A DNA stretch of 64,000 nt. It comes from Candidatus Poribacteria bacterium. Lineage in GTDB: Bacteria; Poribacteria; WGA-4E; GCA-2687025. The stretch covers positions 1 to 64,000 of the forward strand of contig JABGQA010000168.1 of NCBI GenBank assembly GCA_018644665.1, given 5' to 3'. This document shows, piece by piece, positions 42,923 to 51,465 of the stretch. The stretch's first letter is position 1. Each line of letters begins with the position of its first letter. Below the pieces are notes generated by a model. The model searched no databases and was not told the DNA's origin. It saw nothing but the letters and a program-made list of their open reading frames with translations. The translations under genes were made by a program, and so were the position numbers.

Positions 42923-45628
42923 ATGGACCGCAAGACGCGCCGCGCGGCATGGCTCCTGGGAGCGCTCCTGACGCTCCCGGCGATGGGCGCCCTGGGCCAG
43001 ACGTTCACCGACATTGGGGCGGGTTTGGTCGGGCTCGAGGATGGCGGGGTGGCATGGGGAGACTACGACGGCGACGGCGACCTCGACATCGCGGCCGCCG
43101 GTGATTCCGACGGCTCCGAGTTCTCGCTCATCTACCGCAACGACGGCGGTGTGTTCACCGACATCGGCGCCCCGCTAGCCCCCGCCGACGACAACGCCTC
43201 CGTAGCGTGGGGCGACTATGACAATGACGGCGACCTCGATCTACTGCTCACGGGCGACGAGGACGACCGAGGCCCGGTGTCCCTCGTATACAGAAACGAT
43301 GCCGGGACGTTCACCGAGGTCGACGTCGGTCTGCTCGGCGTGTCTGACGGCATGGGCGTCTGGGCCGATTTCGACAATGACGGCGACCTGGATGTCCTCC
43401 TCATGGGCGAGGACGGCACCTTCGAGAACGCCACGGCGATCTACCGCAACGATGGCGGCGTGTTCACCGACGCGGAGGCGGACCTGCCCGCTCTCGACGA
43501 CAACAGCCACGGGTCGTGGGGCGACTACGACAACGACGGCGACCTCGACCTCCTCCTGGCGGGCGATGATGACGACATCGGCGACGTGACCGCGCTATAC
43601 CGTAACGATGCTGGCGTGTTCGTTGACGTCGACGCCGGGCTCATCCCCATGGACGACGGCATGTCGGCGTGGGGCGACTACGACAACGACGGCGACCTCG
43701 ACATAGTCATCGCCGGGGATACCAACGACGGCACGGACACGACTCTCATATATCGCAACGACGACGGGGTCTTCCAGGACATTGGCGCCGGTCTGTTCGG
43801 AGTCAACGACGACGGGTCGGTCGCGTGGGGCGATTACGACAACGACGGCGACCTCGACATCCTGCTAGCCGGGGACGACGACAACAACGTGGAGGTGGCG
43901 ATCGTCTACCGCAACGACGGTGGGTTCTTCGGCGACATCGGCGCGGCGATCGAGGCCAGCGACGACTCCGCAGCGATTTGGGGCGACTACGACGCGGACG
44001 GCGACCTGGATGTCCTCCTCATGGGCGATCCTCCGGTAGGGCCTGATGCCACGCGCGTGTATCGTAGCGACGGCGCGCCCGCGAATACGCCGCCCGCCGC
44101 GCCCACCAGCCTCCGGGCATCCGGGTCCGATACTGAACTCCTGCTGACGTGGGCGCCCGCGTCCGACTTGGAGACCCCGCCGCCGAGCCTCACGTACAAC
44201 GTCCGCGTCGGAACCACGCCGGGCGGCTCGGAGATCCTCTCGGCCATGTCCGACGCCGAGACCGGCTTCCGTCACCTACCCGCGATGGGGAACGCGAACC
44301 ACAGCACGGTCCTGCCCCTGCGTGGGTTGGAGCACGGCACGTACTACTGGAGCGTTCAGTCCGTCGACACCGCGTTTGCCGGGTCCCCGTTCGCCGCCGA
44401 GGGTTCCGTCACGCTCCCGGGCGTGGAAACGGCCGTGCCGCTCGACCCAGGCTGGACGCTGCTGTCTCTGCCGGCCCCCGCTCTCGACGACGAACTGTCC
44501 GCGCTCACCGAAGCCGGCGTCGATACCGCGATGCGCTGGGACGCCGTCGGGCAAGCGTACGAGCTGCTGGAAGTCGATGCGCTGGGCTTCGTTTCGGACG
44601 GATACTTCGTCCACCGCGATTCCTCCCTTCAAGCAGTGTCCCAGCCACTCAGCCTTGCCCTCGACGCGGCCGAGGCGGCGTCCGTAGCGATGAGTATAGA
44701 GCCGGGGTGGAACCTCGTCGGCGCGCCTACCGGCGGCATCCCCGTGGGCGACATCACCCCCTACCCGAACACCGTGTTCGAGTGGGACGGCGCGGGCTAC
44801 AACGCCGCGTCTCTGCTGGCTCCGTTTCGCGGGTATTGGGTGTTCAATCCGTCGGACGCCTACACGGTCGAGGCGGCGCAGTTGCGCCACCGCGTCGACG
44901 CGGCCGGAAGCGCGATGCCACATCGGCCCGCGCGTCCAGACTGGTCAGGCGCCGTGACCTTGCTTCTCGACGACGGGCGGCGGCGTGTGGCGTATGTCGG
45001 CGCCAGCGAAGCCGCCAGCCGCGGGTTCGACGAAATGGACGTCCCGCAGCCACCGCCGTCGCCCCGGCATGACGAGCCCGGGTTGTGGATTATCGGCGAG
45101 GGCCCCGCGCGACGGCTGACTCGGAGCGTCGTGCCGGTCCGCGATGGCGCCACGGAATGGGTCGCCATCGTGGACACGGCCGAGGGCGGAATAGTGACCG
45201 CAGACATCGGCGGCCTGCCGGAGGGGTACAGGGTGGCTCTCGCGTCGGGCGCGGCCGGCGCATCGGACGGTGGACGGCTTCGCGTGCCCGCCGGCCGCCA
45301 CGCCTTCCGCGTGACGATATGGCGCGATGCCCACGCCGTCACGAGACTCCTTGCCAACTACCCGAGCCCGTTCAATCCCGACACGTGGATTCCGTTCGAG
45401 CTGCGCGACGCAGCCGAAGTGAACGTGACGATCTACGATGTGTCCGGTCGCGTGGTGCGCCGGCTCGCCGTGGGATACCGCGAGGCCGGGTACTACACGC
45501 GGCGCGATGAAGCGGTCCACTGGGACGGACGCAACACAGCCGGGGAGTCTGTGTCCAGCGGCGCATATATCTACGAGATGCGCGCTGGGGACACCCGGCG
45601 CATGAGGCGCCTCGTCGTGGGCAAGTAG
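42923..45628 (+). CDS. Secreted FG-GAP/VCBS-repeat protein with FlgD-like C-terminus
   Basis: About 901 residues from the ATG at 42923, selected because GGAGGGTGGT precedes it; signal peptide AAWLLGALLTLPAMGALG. Seven repeats of about 50 residues (to about 380) each carry W-(G/A)-D-(Y/F)-D-x-D-G-D-L-D, Ca2+-binding-like loops of an FG-GAP/VCBS propeller. Then an Fn3-like segment (PPAAPTSLRASGSDTELLLTW), further beta modules, and the FlgD-like tail LLANYPSPFNPDTWIPFEL ending MRRLVVGK. Very acidic. Probably a large surface-anchored or released adhesin or carbohydrate-binding protein. It shares its C-terminal sorting-type module with the protein at 21081. Confidence 0.88.
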   Translation: MDRKTRRAAWLLGALLTLPAMGALGQTFTDIGAGLVGLEDGGVAWGDYDGDGDLDIAAAGDSDGSEFSLIYRNDGGVFTDIGAPLAPADDNASVAWGDYDNDGDLDLLLTGDEDDRGPVSLVYRNDAGTFTEVDVGLLGVSDGMGVWADFDNDGDLDVLLMGEDGTFENATAIYRNDGGVFTDAEADLPALDDNSHGSWGDYDNDGDLDLLLAGDDDDIGDVTALYRNDAGVFVDVDAGLIPMDDGMSAWGDYDNDGDLDIVIAGDTNDGTDTTLIYRNDDGVFQDIGAGLFGVNDDGSVAWGDYDNDGDLDILLAGDDDNNVEVAIVYRNDGGFFGDIGAAIEASDDSAAIWGDYDADGDLDVLLMGDPPVGPDATRVYRSDGAPANTPPAAPTSLRASGSDTELLLTWAPASDLETPPPSLTYNVRVGTTPGGSEILSAMSDAETGFRHLPAMGNANHSTVLPLRGLEHGTYYWSVQSVDTAFAGSPFAAEGSVTLPGVETAVPLDPGWTLLSLPAPALDDELSALTEAGVDTAMRWDAVGQAYELLEVDALGFVSDGYFVHRDSSLQAVSQPLSLALDAAEAASVAMSIEPGWNLVGAPTGGIPVGDITPYPNTVFEWDGAGYNAASLLAPFRGYWVFNPSDAYTVEAAQLRHRVDAAGSAMPHRPARPDWSGAVTLLLDDGRRRVAYVGASEAASRGFDEMDVPQPPPSPRHDEPGLWIIGEGPARRLTRSVVPVRDGATEWVAIVDTAEGGIVTADIGGLPEGYRVALASGAAGASDGGRLRVPAGRHAFRVTIWRDAHAVTRLLANYPSPFNPDTWIPFELRDAAEVNVTIYDVSGRVVRRLAVGYREAGYYTRRDEAVHWDGRNTAGESVSSGAYIYEMRAGDTRRMRRLVVGK

Positions 45629-45669
45629 CCCTTCCCCGCTGGGCGCTGCGAGGACGGAGTCGACTCCCG

Positions 45670-46650
45670 CTACAGGCTGTCGCGAAGGTCCTTCGCGTAT
45701 GCCGCGTTTGCCCGGGCGCGGTCGGGCAACACCGTCCCGAGGTCCCACGTCTCCACCTCCGCCTTGGAGGGCAAGCGGCCGGCGTCGAGATGCGCTCGGG
45801 CAAGCTGTAGGTGCTTGAGGAACTTCGCTCGCGTGTCCCCGGGCGCCGGGGGCAGGCTGCTGAGGAACGCCGCGTCGTATATGGGGACGCTCGATTGGCC
45901 CCAGTGGTCTTCCACCGTCAACGCGATATCGGGGTTCGCATCGTGCAGGATGCCCACTATCGTCGGTATGTCTACCGTCCCGTCACCGAGCACGCTGCCG
46001 CCGAACCAGCCCATCCCGGCGTCGGTGAGGTACACGGCGGAGTCCTTCAGGTGTGTGGAGTTCACCCACGGCGCTACCGCGCGCGCGAAGTCCGTCGGAT
46101 CCTCCAGCACGAGGAACGCGTTGCCGGTGTCGAGGCACAACCCCGCGTGAGCGGAGTCGACCTCCTCCATCAGCCGCACGTACTCCGCGGCGGTGAAGAA
46201 CGCCGTGTGCACGGACACGAGCATGTCGTGGTCCGCCGCGATTGGCGCGATCGCGCGTAGCGCGGCGATCCCGCCGTCGATCTGGTCGGCCGGGCTGTGC
46301 CCGGGCTCCTCGGACACACGACCCTCCCACGGCCACGTTCCCAAACCGGTGATGAGCACGCGCGCCCCGAGGTCGGCCGCCACGTCGAACAGCGGTCGCC
46401 ACGCCTCCGCCAGCTCCGCTGGCGACTTGCCCGACCGCGCGGCATCGATCCCGGCGCCGCCTATCTCCAGGTACAGCCCAAGCTCAACGGCCTTGTCCGC
46501 GACGCGTCGCCGGTAATCGGTGTCCGCCACGACCTGCCCGGAGGGGATCTGCACGCCCTCGTACCCGTATTCCGCGGCGTGCTCCATGAACTCAATGACG
46601 TCCCACTTGAAATACCCAAGCAGTGGGATATGGTCCAGTCCGACTTCCAT
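45670..46650 (-). CDS. Sugar phosphate isomerase/epimerase (TIM barrel)
   Basis: 326 residues from the ATG at 46650. MEVGLDHIPLLGYFKW opens the barrel; YGYEGVQIPSG, LYLEIGGAG, ADHDMLVSVHTAFFTAAE, AGLCLDTGNAFLVL, NSTHLKDSAVY and ALTVEDHWGQ supply the usual metal and substrate residues (H, D, H, E). Related in fold to the gene at 36389 but clearly a different subfamily. It may act on ketoses, inositols or hydroxypyruvate-like compounds; not resolved. It stands between the FG-GAP protein (convergent) and a methyltransferase (divergent). Confidence 0.88.
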   Translation of the reverse strand: MEVGLDHIPLLGYFKWDVIEFMEHAAEYGYEGVQIPSGQVVADTDYRRRVADKAVELGLYLEIGGAGIDAARSGKSPAELAEAWRPLFDVAADLGARVLITGLGTWPWEGRVSEEPGHSPADQIDGGIAALRAIAPIAADHDMLVSVHTAFFTAAEYVRLMEEVDSAHAGLCLDTGNAFLVLEDPTDFARAVAPWVNSTHLKDSAVYLTDAGMGWFGGSVLGDGTVDIPTIVGILHDANPDIALTVEDHWGQSSVPIYDAAFLSSLPPAPGDTRAKFLKHLQLARAHLDAGRLPSKAEVETWDLGTVLPDRARANAAYAKDLRDSL

Positions 46651-46769
46651 GATCGATCCCTACGTCTTCGGCCGCGGTGAACGCGGCGCAATGTCGAATT
46701 CAGGCGCCCCGCCCTCGCCATCCCGCGAAGCTCCGAGAGGCGGCGACCTCAACCACGGGAACCGGCACA

Positions 46770-47531
46770 ATGGCCGACCACGACGCCCACGGATGGTACG
46801 AGGACGACGAGTTCTGGACGACGATGGAACCCCTGCTGTTCCCGGAGGAACGTATAGCGAAGGCCGACGAGGAAGTCGAGCAGGTGGCGGCGTTGATCGA
46901 CTTGCCCGGAGGCTCTGCGGTGCTCGATCTGTGCTGCGGCGTGGGCCGTCACTCGGCGGCTTTCGCGCGTCTGGGGCATGCGGTCACCGGGGTCGATCGC
47001 ACGACGGCGTTCCTCGCGAGCGCGCGCGAACGGGCCGCGGGCCTCGATGTGGAGTTCGTGCACGGGGACATGCGCGACTTTCGCCGAGAGGGCGCCTTCG
47101 ACGCTGCGGTGTCGCTCTTCACGTCGTTCGGCTACTTCGAGGCGCCGGACGACGACGCCTGTGTCCTGCGGAATGTCTGCGCGTCCCTCCGGCCCGGCGG
47201 GGCGTTCGTCATCGACTTGCACGGCAAGGAGACGATCGCGCGCATCTTCCAGCCGCGCGGATGGGACTCCGCGATCGTGGACGGCCAGGAAGTGTTCCTC
47301 CTCGAAGAGCGCGAGCCCGTCGAGGCGTGGGACTACATGATGAACCGGTGGGTATTCGTGGGGCCGACGACCCGACGGGAGTGGCGACTCAAGCTGCGCC
47401 TGTACTCTGCCCGCGAACTGACAGAACTGGCCCTGGCATCCGGGTTCACGCAGGCGACGGCATTCGGTAGCTGGGCCGGCGACCCGTACGGGCCGGATGC
47501 GCGCAGGCTGGTCGTCGTGGCACGCAAATGA
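46770..47531 (+). CDS. Class I SAM-dependent methyltransferase
   Basis: 253 residues from the ATG at 46770; an upstream in-frame start at 46677 would overlap the promoter region of the isomerase. Motif I VLDLCCGVGRHSAAFARLGH at about 51-70, acidic strand end VTGVDRT, motif IV FDAAVSLFTSFGYF, and SLRPGGAFVIDLHGKE. The CCGVGRH form is that of a small-molecule methyltransferase group. No partner gene is obvious; it is divergent from the isomerase at 45670 by about 120 bp. Confidence 0.87.
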   Translation: MADHDAHGWYEDDEFWTTMEPLLFPEERIAKADEEVEQVAALIDLPGGSAVLDLCCGVGRHSAAFARLGHAVTGVDRTTAFLASARERAAGLDVEFVHGDMRDFRREGAFDAAVSLFTSFGYFEAPDDDACVLRNVCASLRPGGAFVIDLHGKETIARIFQPRGWDSAIVDGQEVFLLEEREPVEAWDYMMNRWVFVGPTTRREWRLKLRLYSARELTELALASGFTQATAFGSWAGDPYGPDARRLVVVARK

Positions 47532-47537
47532 CGGCCG

Positions 47538-47891
47538 CTAATCGCCCGGCAGCAACTCTCCGCCTCGGACGACGAAGCGCCGCCGACCGATGACCAGCAC
47601 GGCCCCGTCACCCACGTCCATGGCGCGCACGTAATCGCGCATCACGGTCTCTATCCACGCATCTACCTGCTCCTGGACGCGTCGCTCTTCTGCTTCACTG
47701 ACTTCGCGCACTCGTGGCTCGCCTTCGCGGAGATGACCCGCGATGGCCGGCAGGGCTTCAGTTGCGCTCCTGTGTAGCGGTATCGGGATATGTGGCCGCG
47801 GTGGCTGATTGTCTAGGAGCGTGTGCCAGAAGGCTGCGAACTCCGCCACTCGACGGCGGGTGGCCACGGGAGACGCGGGGTCGATCTCCAT
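47538..47891 (-). CDS. Hypothetical protein
   Basis: 117 residues from the ATG at 47891 (AGGT upstream); the longer frame to 48020 is arginine-rich and lacks a site. No family recognised. The protein is charged, with a helical middle (EAEERRVQEQVDAWIETVMRDYV) and a C-terminal strand pair MDVGDGAVLVIGRRRFVVRGGELLPGD. No signal peptide. It faces the scramblase-like gene across about 145 bp and converges with the methyltransferase. Confidence 0.55.
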   Translation of the reverse strand: MEIDPASPVATRRRVAEFAAFWHTLLDNQPPRPHIPIPLHRSATEALPAIAGHLREGEPRVREVSEAEERRVQEQVDAWIETVMRDYVRAMDVGDGAVLVIGRRRFVVRGGELLPGD

Positions 47892-48036
47892 GTGACCTGA
47901 CGCGGTGGACGCGCCGCGGGCAAGCCGGCGCCTCGGTTGGCGGCCTCCAGCATTCCCTCCCGACGACCGTTGCACTACACTCCGGCCGGGCGATCCCTGC
48001 GATAGACGCGTTGGCGCCAACGCGGAAGGGCGAACA

Positions 48037-48636
48037 ATGGACTACCTCGCGCGCGTCGACTCGCTGGCGATACAGCAGGTGAAGGAGTGGGGCGAGATCC
48101 TTACCGGGTTCGAAACCCGGAACAAATACCGCGTCATGGACGCCTCCGGCGCCGATCTGCTCTACGTCGGGGAAGAGGGCGGATCGCTGCTTGGCCGCCT
48201 GTTCCTCAAGGCGCTGCGGCCGTTCACGTTGCGAGTCTTCACCGGCGAGGACACTGCGCTGGTCCTCCGGCGCCCGTTCCGCTTCTTCTTCCATCACTTG
48301 GACGTGCTGGACGACGCGAACCGGCCGCTCGGGTCGATCACGCGGGAGTTCTCCATCCTCCGACGCGTGTACACCGTCCGCGATCCCAGTGGCCAGGAGA
48401 TGTTCACGCTGTTCGGCCCCCTACTGCGTCCGTGGACGTTTCAGATCATGCGCGACGGCCGAGAAGCCGGCGTGATCCACAAGAAATGGTCGGGCTTCAT
48501 GAAGGAGGCGTTCAGCGACGCCGACAACTTCGGCGTCACCTTCCCGGACGATGCCGACGAGGCCGCGAAGGCGGTCCTTCTCGGCGCGGTCTTCCTCATC
48601 GACTTCGTGCACTTCGAGAACAAGGGGGACAACTGA
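48037..48636 (+). CDS. Phospholipid scramblase / LURP-one-related family protein
   Basis: 199 residues from the ATG at 48037, which has GGAAGGG seven bases upstream. The family pattern is complete: FETRNKYRVMDASGADLLYVGEE, RPFTLRVFTGED, RRPFRFFFHHLDVLDD, LGSITREFSILRRVY, then KKWSGFMKEAFSDADNFGVTFP and a hydrophobic end (KAVLLGAVFLIDFVHFEN). Scramblase-like (LOR) barrels are known in eukaryotes and in scattered bacteria. Their bacterial role is unclear; lipid binding at the inner membrane is a reasonable guess. Confidence 0.85.
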   Translation: MDYLARVDSLAIQQVKEWGEILTGFETRNKYRVMDASGADLLYVGEEGGSLLGRLFLKALRPFTLRVFTGEDTALVLRRPFRFFFHHLDVLDDANRPLGSITREFSILRRVYTVRDPSGQEMFTLFGPLLRPWTFQIMRDGREAGVIHKKWSGFMKEAFSDADNFGVTFPDDADEAAKAVLLGAVFLIDFVHFENKGDN

Positions 48637-49257
48637 ACGCGCCGTCGGAGGCCGCGCTTTCGGCTTCAACGCGGGGCCGCGACACGTCGTCGGCGTTGTA
48701 CCGTTTCCCCCGCGCCCGCGCTAACGTAGGTGTACGCGCCGTTCGTCGTGGCCGAGGTTAAGGCCGTTGCCGGCCTTGTCGATAGACCCGACGGATGCTC
48801 ACGGCCCACGCGTCTAGGCTCACCAGGCGGGAGGTCGCACGATGGAATCACGAGCACGAGCGTCGACAGAGCGTCGCGCGTCCTGCATGCGCGTCTTTGT
48901 GCGTCGTGTTATCACGGGCGGTGGCGGCGTGCCTACCGCGAGTGATGTCGTCGAAGCCGTGGGTGGCACGGTCAGCCTCGCGCTCCAGGTTCTCGCGGAG
49001 TTCCCGCAGTACCAGGCGGCCCAGCAGAATCGCCGACGGCCGACCCTCAAACGCGTGCGTCGCTCCAGCGTCCCGCCTGCGGGTCTTGCGTCCGCGCAGC
49101 TCGACATCGCGGCCGCCGCCCCCGTGACCCCTTAGCCCACGTCCACGCGTGAACAGCGCCGACACCGCCACGCTTGCGCATGCCTACGCCCAAACGTCGC
49201 GCCGCGCGGCGCATGGCTTCGCGCCCAAACCGGCGCCCACCCTCCGAGAGGCCAACA
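48637..49257. other. 620-bp region without a recognised gene
   Basis: Several short frames exist on both strands (for example 48842-49135 plus and 48848-49171 minus), but all are Arg/Ala/Ser-rich, overlap each other and show no family resemblance. The 3' end (GAGAGG at about 49246) is the ribosome site of the next gene. I see no hairpin strong enough to name an RNA. Confidence 0.45.
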
Positions 49258-50019
49258 ATGACCCTACGTGCGATGAGGAGTGTGCTTGCCCTGGCGATCG
49301 CGGGCGCAGCTTGCGCGGGGATCAGCGCGCAGGCCGACATGCGCGCGCTATTCTACGAATACGAAGCCAGCGAGCAGTGGTACTGGCAGCTCGTGCCGGA
49401 CGCCGTGAAGAAGGCGAACGGTGAGACGATCCAATATGAACTCTCGACCGACGCCCAAGGGGATCTCACCCTCGTGAACCTGCGCTCGTACGACATGCTC
49501 CTGTTCGGCACACACGGGATCGGCGGATGGGGCGTGTACCATCTCGAAGGCGTCGAGCAGGATCTGATCGAATACGTGGACGAGGGCGGGTTCATCCTCG
49601 TCCAGACAAGCGACGACGGGTTCTACCAGGGCGGCATGTTCCCCGTGGAACTCGCCATGCGTGAGTCGGGAGACCACGACTTCGAGGTGACGGCGGAAGG
49701 CGAGGCGACCGGCATCTTCGACACGCCGAACGCCATCGACGACATCATCGAGGACGACAGCTATCTAGATGTCGAGGCCCCGTGGGCCGTCCTCGCGACG
49801 AGCGCCGACTCGGGCGGGCCGCACACGCTCTCGCTACGTCACGGCGACGGGGAGTACGTCGTCACCTCCAGCCGCGGCGAAGAGGAGGGACAGGCGGCGC
49901 CCAACGTGCCGTTCGTCGAGAACATCATCACGTATCTGGTAGCGCGCATTCACGAGACGCGGCCGGTGGCGCCGGCCGGCAAGCTGGCGACCACATGGGG
50001 CGCCCTGCGCGCCAGATAG
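49258..50019 (+). CDS. Secreted ThuA-like protein with shared C-terminal TTWG motif
   Basis: 253 residues from the ATG at 49258 (GAGAGG six bases upstream; signal peptide SVLALAIAGAACAGISAQA). The core follows a ThuA/glutaminase-like Rossmann order: DMLLFGTHGIGGWGVYHLEG, LIEYVDEGGFILVQTSDDG, APWAVLATSADSGGPHTL, GEYVVTSS, VPFVENIITYLV. The end, VAPAGKLATTWGALRAR, is the same motif as in the A/B secreted array at 17-21 kb, although the rest is only distantly similar. Probably periplasmic or secreted. No enzymatic residue assigned. Confidence 0.75.
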   Translation: MTLRAMRSVLALAIAGAACAGISAQADMRALFYEYEASEQWYWQLVPDAVKKANGETIQYELSTDAQGDLTLVNLRSYDMLLFGTHGIGGWGVYHLEGVEQDLIEYVDEGGFILVQTSDDGFYQGGMFPVELAMRESGDHDFEVTAEGEATGIFDTPNAIDDIIEDDSYLDVEAPWAVLATSADSGGPHTLSLRHGDGEYVVTSSRGEEEGQAAPNVPFVENIITYLVARIHETRPVAPAGKLATTWGALRAR

Positions 50020-50031
50020 CGCGTTGCCGGC

Positions 50032-51021
50032 TTACTCTGTCTCCGGGGCGAGCCGCGCCACTGCGGGGACCAACTCCTGCGGCTCGGCCTGCGTCAGACC
50101 GAACACGGACCGCTGACCCGGCGTGTAGCTCTGCCGCACCTCGAAGTTCTCAAACGACACGCCCCCGGGGATTTCCAGGTCCTGCGCCCAATACACGCGG
50201 CGCCCGTTCACGCGTACGCGCAGGTCGGGTCGGACGTCGGCGGCCGGGACACGCCAATACTGCGTGAGCTTGACCGAGGAGTATCCCCACCACGGATGGT
50301 CCACACTGACCGATGACGGGTCGGCCTCGTTCGCGCTGCACATCACGAACGCCGCGCCGTCTTCCAGCCGGATCATGTCGTCGAGTGGGTAGGGGTCGCC
50401 GTGGGCGAAGTGGATGTCGTCGTACGTGTCGTACAGCGCGCGGCTGTCCACGACGCGATCCCTGAGCCACAGCAGTCGCAGGCGCCCGTAGTTGCCCATC
50501 GTCGCGGTAAGCGTGTGTTCGTCGATCGGCGCGCTGTCGTCGTGGTGGTAGACGCTGAACGCGACCTCAGTCGGCCGGTCACTTCGCATCTGGGCGATGA
50601 GATGCACGCGCGCGCCGTTGGCCGTGAACGCTTCGACGTCGATCGGCACGGTGAGTTCCTCGACGCCCGCCGGCAACGCCGCGACTTCGCCTGCAGCGGG
50701 TCCGGTGGTCCACAGCCGCTTGCCGTGCCTTCCGGGGTCCAACTGGCTGGGCTCAAGCTCGCTGTACCCCATCCGCGTGCCGCGCGGCTCGTCACCCTCG
50801 ACGACCGGCTCGATGGCGACGAAGTTGATGAGTTCGGCGCGGTCTTCATCCGTGTTCCAGATGCCGATGCGAATGAGCCCACGGGGGCCGTGCATCCCGC
50901 CGTCGGAGGGCAGGCCGAAGACCACGCCTTCTCTGCGTCCCCAGATCAGGGGGGCGTCGGGTCCTGCCGGACGAATCCACGAACCCGCGTCCTGCGCCCC
51001 GCCCGTTGCTTTGGTACTCAT
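50032..51021 (-). CDS. Hypothetical protein, beta-rich
   Basis: 329 residues from the ATG at 51021. I do not recognise a family. The text is rich in strands and tryptophans (APLIWGRREGVVFGLPSDGG, GLIRIGIWNTDEDRAELINFVAIEPVV, HPWWGYSSVKLTQYWRVP). No signal peptide. It looks like a jelly-roll or carbohydrate-related module, but that is only an impression. Convergent with the ThuA-like protein at 49258 and divergent from the DUF4266 operon. Confidence 0.7.
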   Translation of the reverse strand: MSTKATGGAQDAGSWIRPAGPDAPLIWGRREGVVFGLPSDGGMHGPRGLIRIGIWNTDEDRAELINFVAIEPVVEGDEPRGTRMGYSELEPSQLDPGRHGKRLWTTGPAAGEVAALPAGVEELTVPIDVEAFTANGARVHLIAQMRSDRPTEVAFSVYHHDDSAPIDEHTLTATMGNYGRLRLLWLRDRVVDSRALYDTYDDIHFAHGDPYPLDDMIRLEDGAAFVMCSANEADPSSVSVDHPWWGYSSVKLTQYWRVPAADVRPDLRVRVNGRRVYWAQDLEIPGGVSFENFEVRQSYTPGQRSVFGLTQAEPQELVPAVARLAPETE

Positions 51022-51219
51022 CCGCGTACGCCCTCTATCCCCGGCTTGACGGCAAGGAACGACGATGCGCGTGGCACGCTGCCATCGCGCACGAATCCTA
51101 TCGTCCCGACGGGAAGCGAACTGTTGCGGCGCCGTCGCTGACAGCTAGGGCGGCTTCGGTGTAGCATTCGTTCGCGGTCGGCCGCGTCCGGCGGGAGGAC
51201 CAACGAGAGCTTCGCCGTG

Positions 51220-51465
51220 ATGCCGACGGTCTTCGGGAGCAGGCCCTTGCCCACGATACGGTTGCTGGTCGTTCTCGCGTGCGTCGCCATGCTCGCGGGC
51301 TGCGCCAACGTTGCCCGCTGGGAGCGGTCCTACCTATCCGATCCCATGATGGTCTTCGACGCCGACCCCATCGAGACCGGCGTCCACGAACTCATACGCG
51401 ACTCCCGCGAGGCCAGCAAAGGCGGCTATGGCGTCAGCGGCGGGGGCTGCGCGTGCTCACAGTAA
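51220..51465 (+). CDS. DUF4266 lipoprotein
   Basis: About 81 residues (ATG at 51220, or GTG at 51217). Lipobox LAGC with the lipidated Cys near position 28. The rest is the DUF4266 signature: WERSYLSDPMMVFDADPIE, then ELIRDSREASKGGYGVSGGGCAC, ending in a Gly/Cys-rich tail that may hold a cofactor. DUF4266 is a recurrent neighbour of DUF3570 and ApbE. It is the first gene of the operon and overlaps the DUF3570 start. Confidence 0.88.
   Translation: MPTVFGSRPLPTIRLLVVLACVAMLAGCANVARWERSYLSDPMMVFDADPIETGVHELIRDSREASKGGYGVSGGGCACSQ

Noticed and set aside
48842..49171. Small open frames on both strands in the 620-bp gap
   Set aside because: Low-complexity Arg/Ala content, mutual overlap, no ribosome site or family resemblance.
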